Source: Corbicula japonica | Taxonomy: Eukaryota; Mollusca; Bivalvia; Venerida; Cyrenidae | Direction: 5' to 3' | DNA: 64,000 bases | Assembly (NCBI GenBank): GCA_038501625.1 | Contig: JAZAYU010000062.1 | Span: forward strand, 2,294,001-2,358,000 | Shown here: piece after piece, positions 25,436 to 36,000 of the stretch | Position numbering within the stretch: position 1 is the stretch's first letter | How the letters are laid out: every line of letters starts with the position of its first letter | Program-made: the position numbers and the translations under genes | The notes under the pieces: generated by a model | The model's input: only the letters and a program-made list of their open reading frames with translations | Told to the model about the DNA's origin: nothing | Database searches by the model: none

Positions 25436-25542
25436 CAGCCAATGGGAACAGATTACCAACTATTCCTAATAACTGAAATTGAAAAGCTTTGTATCAAATT
25501 ACAACCAGTGGGCTGGTCTACCCTTCAATAACTAGTATAAAG
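25436..25542 (+). promoter_or_regulatory. Candidate core promoter of Dmrt4/5
   Basis: A CCAAT box (CAGCCAATGGG, 25439-25443) is followed by TATAAAG at 25536-25542. The TATA box lies 87 bp before the chosen ATG, leaving room for a transcription start near 25570 and a 5' leader of about 60 bases. It fits the expected order, but TSS data are needed. Confidence 0.4.
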
Positions 25543-25628
25543 CGGGTGATTATCTGTTTGAAGAATTATTTGCAAACAATTTTGAGTCGACGTAAAATTC
25601 ATATTTGTATGTGTATAATTATTTAACA

Positions 25629-27107
25629 ATGACCAACACACCAGACGAGGAGCGACCAGTTGGTGAAGTTCACTCCGCCGGCACAGCCGCTTTGAAGATT
25701 CCAGGACCTTTGTTCTTGAGGAATATTGATCGCTATCCTAGGACGCCCAAGTGTGCGCGGTGCAGGAACCACGGTGTTGTCTCAGCATTAAAAGGACATA
25801 AACGTTACTGCCGCTGGCGGGATTGTGTGTGCGCCAAGTGCACGTTGATCTCCGAGCGCCAACGCGTCATGGCGGCCCAGGTAGCGCTGCGGCGACAACA
25901 GGCTCAAGAAGAAAGCGAAACTCGAGAGATCAACTACTTATACGCTACCCAGGGTGCGAGCCTCCATGGTGCACTCTCCAGCACGTCCTGTGTAGACAGA
26001 GAGAGGACTGTTTCCACGGGAAGCTACCACAGTGACAGCGGAAGCGACACCGAGCAACCTCGTAAGTTTTTAACGATTGTTTGTTCAAACATGATTTAAT
26101 CGAAATCAAACTTTCTGTTGCTAAAACTGTCAGAGTTGATATTGTAACTTACGAATCTTTTTATGTAAAATTTTTGTGAAAGGTGTTGCGATTTTTTAAA
26201 GACGGTTGTTTGTATTTCAGATTGATATTTTTAAAATATATATTTAAAATATTGAATGTTAACATGATTTAAGTTTGATGTACTTATATATTAATATTTC
26301 TGCTGAAGTTTATTAATTAAACATCTTAAAATGGTTCACATCTAGAATTAGACTCTCTCGCATCCAAAATTTTACCGGAAATAAAAACAATTAATTAAAA
26401 TCGTTAGGTAGACATACAAATAATTAAGTTTTTTTTATATTTCAGCTGTAAAACGTATGCGTCTAGACGAGAACTTCACGACAGCGTTAGGGATCGCACT
26501 CCGAGACAGCGCCCGCAGCCCGGACAGCCGAGGTTCCGTGTCCCCTCATAGCACTTCATCCTCCTCTGAATCGCCGGGGCCCGAGTCTTACACGTCACAT
26601 CATAGCCCCATCAACAATGTTCATGAAGGAACAGCTAAATCCGTGGAAATGTTGTGTCGTATATTTCCCCACATGAAAAGACACGTTCTTCAACTTATCC
26701 TGCATGGTTGCAATGGCGACGTTGTTCAAGCTATTGATCAGATATTTAATTCTCAGACTGAGGGAGCCGAGAACCGCACAAAAGAACCTCTGGACTCTGT
26801 GACATTTGTTTCACCTTATATACCAAACTCTATTGACAGTTCAATAAAATCTGCATTTACTCCAAGAAGCATTTCCGGATTTAATGTTGCTTCAAATATG
26901 AATCCTTTGAGATATGCATGGGGTGGGTTGCCTCCACCTGGTTTGTTTTCCATGCCGTATCAGTCTATGGTATCAAACCTAGCACCTGGATACCACTCGG
27001 CCTATTCCGGATTACCTCAGGTCTCATCCAAGCCAGTAATGTACTCGTCCTACCCGTTCTCGCACTTTACACAGGATCGACCGTCAGACTTCCAAGAGAA
27101 GAGATAG
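25629..27107 (+). CDS. Dmrt4/5: DM-domain transcription factor, DMRTA (Dmrt4/5) class
   Basis: Two exons, 25629-26061 and 26446-27107, join in phase 1 across a 384-bp intron (donor C|GTAAGT, acceptor TTTCAG) to give 364 aa. The DM domain lies at residues about 40-88, with ligands C42, C45, H57, C61 and H48, C66, C68, C71. Its [15 protein letters not shown] block is typical of the DMRTA subfamily and unlike DMRT3. A DMA domain lies at about 209-245 ([19 protein letters not shown]), the second hallmark of this subfamily. DM proteins bind DNA through the minor groove in the nucleus; DMRTA members act mainly in neural and head patterning and sometimes in gonads, but this role is inferred. The ATG at 25629 has a better context (AACAATGA) than the in-frame one at 25605, which would add eight residues. 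Confidence 0.97.
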
Positions 27108-27498
27108 TGCTTGCATTTTAGACAATTTTATACACTGTACATGTTTTGTGATGTACTTTTAAGGTCACGCATTTAACTATGATGGTAAAAAGATGTGTTT
27201 CAACAGACGTGACATGAAGAACTAAGATGCGAATAACGCTTCACTTTTAAATAGATTTATTGAAGTTAAATCCGACGCTGATGTTGCTCAACTCTCAGAT
27301 AAATGTATACCTTGTTTTATAACTGTAGCGTTCGACGATGTCTATCAATTCAATAAGTCATTCTTTAGGCTACATTGTGTTGTTTGAACCAAGGTAACTA
27401 CATGTAAAAGAAAGATCCTGTCTGAACACTTCTCATGATCAGACGCAATTATTGTCTTTAATTATTTATATGCAAACCTATGATCGTTTGGTCATCGT

Positions 27499-27504
27499 AA
27501 TAAA
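27499..27504 (+). terminator. Candidate polyadenylation signal of Dmrt4/5
   Basis: AATAAA lies 392 bp after the Dmrt stop codon, implying a 3' UTR of about 0.4 kb. Another possible signal (AAATAAAG) stands near 27653. Confidence 0.45.
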
Positions 27505-27800
27505 ATATGTAAACAGTAAGTGTTATATTTGTATTTGCAACGGTAGGTGAAAAGTCAGCGTTTTATACACAATATCCAGTCGCTCTTCCCAGGAACAGTT
27601 GAATAATCTACTCAAACTTTTATCAAGGGTATCGTGGCATTTGGGGAAATATAAATAAAGTTGCAAAACTCTAAAACTCGATTCTGACTTTTGAACGATC
27701 AAAGAGCAGCTAGATCTATTGGAGTAAGAAAAATGGTCGCAAACATATTCTTAAAATTATGACCATCTTTTTCAACGCTTAATACAAAAAATAAGCACCC

Positions 27801-27950
27801 AGTGCCCAAGGTTATAAAGCTGAGATTGGAAACCAGTATAAAATCTCAAGCATCTGATTGGCTGAAATGGCGACCAGTCGCCATTTCAGCCAATCAGATC
27901 CTTGAGATTTGAGACTGGTTTCCAAACTCAGTTTTATAACCTTCAGCTCA
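27801..27950. mobile_element. Palindromic MITE family A, copy 5 (both arms, well preserved)
   Basis: It runs from AGTGCCCAAGGTTATAAAGC to TTTTATAACCTTCAGCTCA. The arms are almost exact complements and meet at GGCGACCAGTCGCC. This copy shows both outer edges, which differ: GTGCCCAAGG on one side, CCTTCAGCTC on the other. It lies just downstream of Dmrt4/5. Confidence 0.88.
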
Positions 27951-29815
27951 GTTTAAGACGTTTGCTAAAGTTTCAAAACATCCACAGTTTTTGCCTTGAT
28001 ATATTTTAATGGAAGTGTTCAGGTTTTAAGATACTAGTACATAATTAAGGTATAAGAATATGTAATTAAAAATTTTGTTCGTGCTTTTAAAAGTTTTATT
28101 GGGCCATTTTGCAGGAAATGAAAAACGCGGTAAATCTGTCCGACTTTCGAGCTCAATAAAATTTATACAAGTATTTCGGTAACATATCGTTTTACTTCAT
28201 TGTTTATCAGTATATTGCGCGGATAATAGTTTTTATATCCGTGTTGTACAAAAACCGACACTAATCTTTTTTCTTATTAAACTAAGTACTTGTATGTTTT
28301 CGTCGGATTCGAATTTAGAATGAATGGTATATAATACTTGATTTTTACTGTATTTTGTATTAGCTTATACCAAGGCACAAACACTATCTTATTGAGCGTT
28401 AAAGTGGTATAATGCAGTCAAGAAAAGTGTACAGCGCAAATAATATTCGTGTCATTAGAGAATATCAAAAGAGCCGCTTCCCATCATGATCTGCCCAGCT
28501 GGTCAGATTTGGTAGATGTGTTTCGAGAGATGTAAAAGAAAATACTTTATGGCAGAATGCGCTACAATGATTAACAGCAGAATTGACTTAAATGAGGTTA
28601 TAACTACTCAAACTTAGTATCGTTATTATACTACAACAAGGTTTAATGTGCCGGATTTCATCCGTCGGCAGCAAAGAACACATATAGGTTTCTGTATTAA
28701 TTTCGTTGTGCTTATTTAGTTATAAATAACTCAAAATAACAAAAAAAATGTCAGGTTATCATGTACAAGGTATTCACTTGCTAATTTGTTTAGTTTAAAC
28801 AATATTTATTTACCATATAATATGACACAAATGTCTAAACCAATATTGTAGAAATAATGTATGAGAATCTGGAAAAACAAGTTTCCGAAGGAAGCTTATG
28901 TTAATACATTTTCTCTGGTGGAAAATTTAGGCGGTTACAACAATTTAATGTTCAAAAGAATTACGTAACACAATAAATATTTAAATTTAAATAAAAGAAC
29001 TTTTGAATAAAGTAACATCAAATACGATGGTAAAATTGAGCAGATAAGAAAATTATTTTTTGAGACTTTCTGTGAAATCGTCCAGTTACCTTTTCTTCTA
29101 AAATAATTACTAACTTCCAAAGTTAAAGATTTATGCATGTTAATTTAAATACCTGAGCCCATATAGTTTTTATTATTATATTTAAAACAAAGTTAACGTT
29201 TTAAACAATTTGAACATACATACTGATACAGATACCCAGAGAAAGGGAGGGAAAGGCCATGCCTAACACAATTAATGGAACGGTGGATTATGTCCCATAT
29301 GTCCCATATGCACATCAAATGCATACTAGTATGCATGGTTGGGTTTCCACAACTACTTATAAATTCCAATAGACAATCATAACTTGCAATGCTTTCTTGT
29401 CTTTATTTTCGAGTCTGAGAAAAGTTTCAAAAATTACTTTTCTTTACACATCATAACGCGATAAAAATGACTGATTATCATAAAAGCCCCAAATTACTTT
29501 TTAACATGGTATTATCATTCATTTTTCCTGCTTTAGGAAGGATTAAACTTTTACTTAGAATCAGAGTTTGTAAGCGATCCGTATTTCTCATTTTGGACTA
29601 CATCTCACACGATGACAATCAATATTATTTTCCGTGGAGCTGGTACTTTTTGCTTGTGTAAATATTTAGGGGCTAGGAGGGCAATAATACCTTCTAGCAT
29701 AGTGTCGCGTTTTCATTATCGTGTTATCGTTTGTTTGTTGTTTTTTTTTTTGTTATCTTTGTTTCGTAATTTCACGTTTTCCAGATCAACAAAGTCAAGG
29801 CGATGGTCCTGCACG
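27951..29815. other. Intergenic sequence, no gene recognised
   Basis: AT-rich, with only short unsupported frames. A small palindrome, GCATACTAGTATGC, lies near 29323. Nothing else could be supported. Confidence 0.5.
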
Positions 29816-30567
29816 GTAGTAGCCCAGATAGCATGCTGACGTTGGCCCAACGTTGGGCCAATGTCGTCAGTGACGTTGGCCCAATGTTGGCATATGACGT
29901 TGGCCCAATGTAATTTTGCTCATCGGCCCAACGTTGGGCCGACACGTTGGCTCAACGTTGGGCCAACGACGCTATGTCGGCTTTGTTCAATTGGCCCAAC
30001 GTTGGGCCAACATTGGAATTCCAACACAATTTTGCCAACGTTGGCCCAACATTGGCCCAACGTAAGAAAATTTAAATTTACGTTGGCCCAATGTCGGCCC
30101 AACGTTAGAAATTTTTAATTTTCTTTGGAATAATGTTAGCTTTGCACTGTGCAAACAAACTTTGAGAGACTGACTTCTGATCCAGAAGCTGTGGTTTAAA
30201 ACCCAGCAAAAATGTGGTTCTTACGTGATATTCTAAATCCGAAAGAGAATGTGGTTAGAAACACATTGAGGTGGTTCTTTGATGGTTTTGGACCCATCAC
30301 ATGAAGTAGATATCCAGCTTGTTTTAGGTAGTTCTTCACATCTCAAGGTTCATTCTCCACAAGAAAAGCCAGAAAGTTGCCATGCTATTTTAACTGGGGT
30401 TGTGACATTTAATATAATTTAAATCAAACCAAACACAGTAGAATTATTTTCAAAATTTATAAAATCTAGGTGTTTCTTACAACTGATATGCTTTAAAAAA
30501 ATCATATTCAAAATATTCTATAGTTCATGTAGACAATAAATGTCACATTATTTTTAATGATACTTTG

Positions 30568-30793
30568 TTAAGTCTGTATGTTTTTATGCCGATGGCTCTT
30601 CCTCATTTTCTTCACTTCTCTTCTCTTCTTGTTCATTGCTCTTTCTACTTTGATCTTTTTTCTCTTTAATTTGTTCTCTTTTATTTTCTCTCCCCTCCTC
30701 TCTCTGTCACAAGCATAGCCAAACCAGTCCTTGATAAGATTGCTGATTTCAGCATCTGTTGCTATCTCACGCAATTTGTTTTTCTTAATGTTT
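30568..30793 (-). pseudogene. DUF4806-like C-terminal exon (transposon-associated)
   Basis: An acceptor (TTTTATTGCAG) opens a frame of about 75 residues. Its segment REIATDAEISNLIKDWFGYA followed by CDRERR resembles the tail of DUF4806-type proteins, which as I recall them end in a helix of this form followed by a basic stretch. The rest is lysine/arginine-rich. The other parts of such a protein were not found between here and 32 kb, so this is a remnant or a terminal exon. It sits inside the GTTGGCCCAACG-bounded segment. The assignment rests on recalled family character, not on a search. Confidence 0.4.
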
Positions 30794-30944
30794 CTGCAAT
30801 AAAATAGAATAGAGGTTGTTAACAACAGAAAATAAGAACTTTCAAAATGTTCAAAAATTTAATCATAGCCAATCACGCACATATACATTTTATGCAGAAC
30901 GTTGTTACCCTTTCCTCCAAATAAACGCATTTATCGCATGTGCG

Positions 30945-31112
30945 AACGGTGTAGATCCAGATCAGCTGGCACAACCGAGCCATCTAATCAGGATCTACAC
31001 TGTTTGCTTTTTTATTTATTATGTTATTTCTGATCAAAAAGAAAAGATTGCAGATCTTGACCAGAGGGCACAGCTGTGCTTTCTGATCTGGATCTTCACT
31101 GTTTGCGACTGT
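30945..31112. repeat. Dispersed repeat family R, copy 1
   Basis: GTGTAGATCCAGATCAGC is followed about 45 bp later by AATCAGGATCTACACTG, its imperfect inverse, and then a second such pair ending GATCTGGATCTTCACTGTTTGC. Further copies lie at 35185, 37460, 38474, 39665 and 39914. There is no true coding, although the open frames through it look superficially protein-like. Confidence 0.75.
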
Positions 31113-32169
31113 GATAAAAGAAAGAAATGGTAAAATCAGTATGCTATAATCTTATCAACTGATGAAGTAAATCCCGTCTCAAGATATTCAATTACCTGAC
31201 TCATTCAACAAATAATGGATTGAACAAAAGGAAATGTTCAGTCATACTTATCTTCAATTGATTCAAAATATGAGTTTTAAAGTTTATATTTCAGGAGTCC
31301 ATACTGTTTAGTTTTTCTATCAGAATAATTAAATAATGTAAATAAAGTTTATCTTTCAGTCTATAAAACTATTAAATTAAAAATAAGGGAGATTTAGAAA
31401 CATGTACTTATTTTATTGTACTGTCGTCCACTCTAAAATTCTTCCTTCTTTGTTTACAAGCACACTGCTACATTGGTTGCTCAAAATGTGTGTAATCATG
31501 CACAAAGAGCTATTAATCCTATACCAATTTCCCTTATGTTTCTAATTGCAAGATTCCTATGGTAACTGGATAACTGACTGTTAAGCTGTAATAAGCTTGA
31601 CCCCGCTAACAACATGTAGTTCTTATCTCTACAAATTATAATTGCATGCATACATCCTCATAGTGTTAGTATTTTCTGGAAAAGATCATTTTTTATTTAA
31701 GTGCCAGTTAATAATATTAACATGAAGACATATACGCAATTCGATATTCCTACATAACATAAATAAATTTTCTTGAAGTACAAAACATTTACAAAATTAT
31801 GTCCGTTCGTCCGTTTACAAGCCAGTCAGTCAGCGAACAGACCTTCTTTTTAATCAAGTTTTATTTTTTATGCAATATGTCTCGATTGTTTATAAACCTA
31901 GAATATAGGAATTCAGTCTTTTCAATAGTGTAAAATAAAAATGTTTATTTTGGAGGTTGACATAATTTTGTAAATATGACGTAATATGAGGTAATTTTTA
32001 CACCGTTGGCCCAACGTTGTACCAATGTCGACGTGACGATCAAAACCATTACTCCAGATAACGACGTTGGGCCAACATTGGGCCAACGTTATTCACCGAT
32101 GCCGACGTTATACCAACCGTACAACCAAACGCCAACGTTGGGCAAACGTCAGCTTGCTTGTAGGGTAAT

Positions 32170-32880
32170 ATTAATGATTATGAAAAAGATCAATTAATTT
32201 TTATTATTTTTAAATGGTTTTATTGTTCCTGTCAATATATGGCTATACGTTACTTTTGGTATTTTACAATCACTCGCTTTCTATTTATTGCCTTTGGTGA
32301 CAACTATGTTCTCCTATCCTTGTTAAAATTAATATTCTATTTGGCTTAATTCTTCCCATTATTGTCTTGTATAGGAAAATCTCATTCTTTTAACTGGGAC
32401 CATATGCCGTTGATAATGGAACGGTTTTAATTGAAGTTGCCATGTTCACAAGCATATACAAGCATCGTTTAAATGGTGCAAAAGTTAAAAACAAAACGAT
32501 TACTTGTATAGATATTGATTTGGTGGTCGAGAAATTAAACCGAGCCTGTGATGTTGTCATTATTCGTTCATATTTGTTGCGTCCGGTGACTTAAAATGTT
32601 TCTCGTTTCATCTGTTTTGAGATAAATCAAATTGTTTTTTACAAATCTTTCAAATTGTAAAGCAATGTGATACGTTCAAGCTCTTCATAACTTCTGAAGT
32701 CTTAATTTATTATTATTTTTTTGGGGGGGGGGGGGGGGTGGGGGGGCTGGTTGTACCCCACAGTCTCCTTATTACAATATTGCAAGGCAGTCTAAATGAT
32801 GATAACGCAGTAACAATCGATAAGTAGAATTGTATTCTGAAGTTGGATGTTATATTACTGGAAGGCGCATTGTCCTACTC
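32170..32880. other. Intergenic sequence upstream of the IFT25 gene
   Basis: It includes an interrupted poly-G tract at 32723-32746, sixteen G followed by TGGGGGGG. No gene was recognised. The stretch nearer 32.9 kb is the likely promoter of the next gene. Confidence 0.5.
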
Positions 32881-32928
32881 CGGTATTTGACAACGCCTGC
32901 GTGAGAGTCTACGCAGCATATACCGGAT

Positions 32929-32938
32929 ACCGGAAGTT
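32929..32938 (+). promoter_or_regulatory. ETS-type site in the IFT25 promoter
   Basis: ACCGGAAGTT, a consensus ETS/GABP site, stands about 106 bp before the ATG. Such sites are common close to the start of broadly expressed genes. No TATA box is evident. Nearby GTATTTGACAAC (32883-32894) loosely resembles an RFX X-box half site, which would suit a ciliary gene, but the match is weak. Confidence 0.35.
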
Positions 32939-33043
32939 AAAGTCAATTTAAAATCTCGGTATTTCAAGTGATTGTTTTCATTGACACCAGCGTTTAACAA
33001 CCAAGATTACATTCTTGAATTCACAAATTACAAAATAAAAAAA

Positions 33044-36000
33044 ATGTTTGACGTGGGACACAGCGGTGGTGGAGCCAGTATCGTTCTTGCGACTTCAAAT
33101 GATCAAAAACATCCGCCTGAAAACATGATAGATGGGTAAAGATTCAATTTGTACAGATGTTCAGATTTTCCGGTGCCTATGTCTGAATAACTGTAAGGAA
33201 AACAATGTTGAATTCTCAATTGCTCATAGAATGAAAATAACAGTTAATCTGCAACCTTCTGTTTTAAATGAAATGATGGTCTGGTGGTAGCAAACCAAAA
33301 ACCCTCAGGGCAGGGCTTTTCATCAGAAAATTGGGAAGAGGCCCTGGCCTTTCTAATAAGGAAATTAATGCGCGATAAATTCATTAATTGTTTATTTTGG
33401 GAAAACAAAATTAATTGGAAGATGGGTTCTACTTTATAAAATTGAATAGTAATAGGTCTTTTCAACTTAAAACTATTTTTTAAGCATTTTATTTTCCAGA
33501 CTTCAATTTTCAAACAGCCCCAGGGTTCGACGTTAACTTTTTCAATAACTAGACCAGTGGTCCAGTTACTTTGAAAATCAACTAGACCTGACCTAACATG
33601 AACTAGACCGACATGTGAACAGTACTCCAACATTGAAAATGTACACTGAGTTGTTGAAAGGACAGAGCACTGATATATGTACACAAGTTAAACATGCATA
33701 TACACCATGAACAAAAAAATAATTAACCAATATTAGACAGAGTGAGTATAATATAAAATAGCTTCAACTCTAAACTGTCAATCATGATTTATTGTTAACT
33801 ACACTGAACGTCAAATGCCAGGTACCTATGAGTTACACTTAGGTTATAGTTACACATCAGTCAGGACATCTGGCCCTTTGTCCCCCATGCCACCAATTTT
33901 CAAGGGCTTGCTTGGCATTGTATGAATCAATAGGTGGCCCTTCAATGGCCAAAATTAATAAGATCGTTCGTATTTGACACTTTACTGTCGGCTGTCAGAA
34001 TGAATAACAAAACAAAACCGGAAACAGTCCGATGTCGTATTACTTGGGATTTCATCAATTTATTTATGAAATGGGAACTGTCTCCAGTCAATATGCAGCA
34101 TTTGTTTTTAGTTGGCTTTATCATTGTGTAACGGATCAGTGGAGAACATAAATAAACATAAATACGCAGATAGTATGAATGATTATCATTACGACGTCGT
34201 AAAATTCGCGAAACAATGCCTCGATTTGACTTAGAGAATGCCCGTATGGATACATCATTGTCTATTAGTTTCATGGATGCTCGATGAAATAGACTATGAC
34301 GTGTACAGAAGGGCATTTTTATATGCGTTATTTTAAATAACACAGCTTCGATCTGGATACATAAGCCATTCAGTTGAACGCATGTCAGGATAGGTTAAAA
34401 ATAGTAACGGCGAAGTTCCCAGTTACTTAAGGGAAATTGAATCAATCGGCAAATATTGTCAGAGATTTACCGAAATTTCCCTTTTGAAACTTAATTATAC
34501 CGGATATTTCGGCGGATTTTGACAATTTTTCAACACGACCATTCGGTCCAGCTAGCCTGGGACGTGACAAGACTGAACCGTCGATAAACTAGTAAATGTC
34601 GTTTGGTCGGGCCTTAATGTCGAACCCTGATCCCTCAGAGGAGCTTTAACCATTTTGGACATCTTACTAAGCATTTTGGGAAGAGTTTCTGCCACAATTG
34701 GGAAAAAATACCAAATGTTTGGATTGGGAAGAGGTTTTTTATAGGCCTCTGTGATATAAGGATGAAAAGCCCTGCAGGGTTACACCCGTCCATGCATTTA
34801 CTGAGCAAACAGTTTGCTGTTGCTTTACTTTTTAACTTGACAGGAATTTAGGTATACATTTAGCATCTCACTATAAAGATACATCAGCAATGAGTATTAT
34901 CACCCTTCATAACAAGGGCACAATCTACACCTGAGCTTAGGATTGAACTGGGTACCCTATGCATGCATGGCCAATGCCCATTGCTTAGAGCCTGGCATCC
35001 ACTGCTCTGACCTGTGGACTGCAGTTTCTAGCCTGCCCAATAAAAGAATGTGCTTGTGAAGCACTTCTGACACCAGGGAAGTAATTTGTAGCAGTAAAAC
35101 ATCCAACCCCCAGTTGGGCATTGACCAAGCATACTGTTGCTGAACCCTTTCCTCCTTATACACACCTTTATGGCGTAGGAAAACAGTGTAGATCCAGATC
35201 TTCCGGTACATCCTTGCCCTCTGATGGGATCTGCACTTTGCTTTTATATTTAGGTTATTTCTGACCAAAAACACAAGCATTGCAGATCCTGATCAGACAG
35301 CACGGATGTGCTAAACAAATTATTAATAATTAAGAATCACACCATGACCTTTGCATCCACATCTACTTTGTTAGATAACATTTTATGTGGTCACACAGAA
35401 ATGGTTGTTCAGTTTTATAATTTTGGTTGGTCTTCATCAGTGCTTTCCTGTTATTATGACAGGCATACGAAATAAAGTTAAGTTTTAGAAAAACTACAAT
35501 GATGGCTCTTTTATCTGCAAATCTAAAATTAATAATTGTACTGGTACTGTAACAGAAAGCTTATTATTTCCAAGTTTGCTACTTCATAAAAAGCTGCCAC
35601 ACTGTTCAATTTGGAGAGAAATCTCAAAATGTTGGTGCAGTGAACTGGATTAAAAAACAAAAGACAACTCCTCTTTTTTTTAATCTATAATAATATTATT
35701 TACAGTAAAAATTGATTGGAGGGGACAAATAAGATAGAAATTGTAAAATGTGAAACACTACAACACATTTCGGCTAAACATTACAAAGATCCTGAGCTGA
35801 AGGTTATAAAACTGAGATTGTAAACCAACTGGTCGCCATTTCAGCCAATCAGATACTTGAGATTTGAGACTGGTTACCATGCTCAGTTTTAAAACCTTGG
35901 GCACTGAATTGAAATAGCCCTATTAGTTTTTTATAATCTTGAAACTTTTCTATGAACATATTTGACAAAGTGTTAAATAGTTTATCAAGTCATTTGTTCA

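Larger units (their letters stand above)
29820..32165. mobile_element. Element bounded by inverted clusters of GTTGGCCCAACGTTGG
   Basis: The left cluster (about 29820-30115) holds roughly a dozen copies of the self-complementary word TTGGCCCAACGTTGGGCCAA and variants. The right cluster (about 32000-32165) holds several more and ends with GCAAACGTCAGCTTGC, which mirrors AGCATGCTGACGTTGG at the left edge. The outer edges are therefore an imperfect inverted repeat around a 1.9-kb interior. The interior carries a minus-strand exon resembling the C-terminus of DUF4806 proteins (30568-30793) and an insertion of repeat family R (30945-31112). It is likely a decayed, partly deleted DNA transposon; superfamily not assigned. 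Confidence 0.55.

Noticed and set aside
29830..30118. Regularly spaced GTTGGCCCAACG words resembling a CRISPR-like array
   Set aside because: Spacing is irregular, the words are self-complementary and overlap, and the surrounding sequence is intron-bearing animal DNA. It is a repeat-rich transposon end.
30816..31133. Plus-strand 105-codon frame with a DPDQLAQ...QRAQLC pattern
   Set aside because: The protein-like periodicity comes from repeat family R and recurs at 39607 in the same DNA repeat; there is no independent coding evidence.
32883..32894. RFX X-box in the IFT25 promoter
   Set aside because: GTATTTGACAAC matches only the second half of the X-box; reported only as a weak note beside the ETS site.
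33244..33684. Minus-strand 146-codon frame
   Set aside because: It lies across the left ends of the two nested hAT-like elements and shows no recognisable domain.
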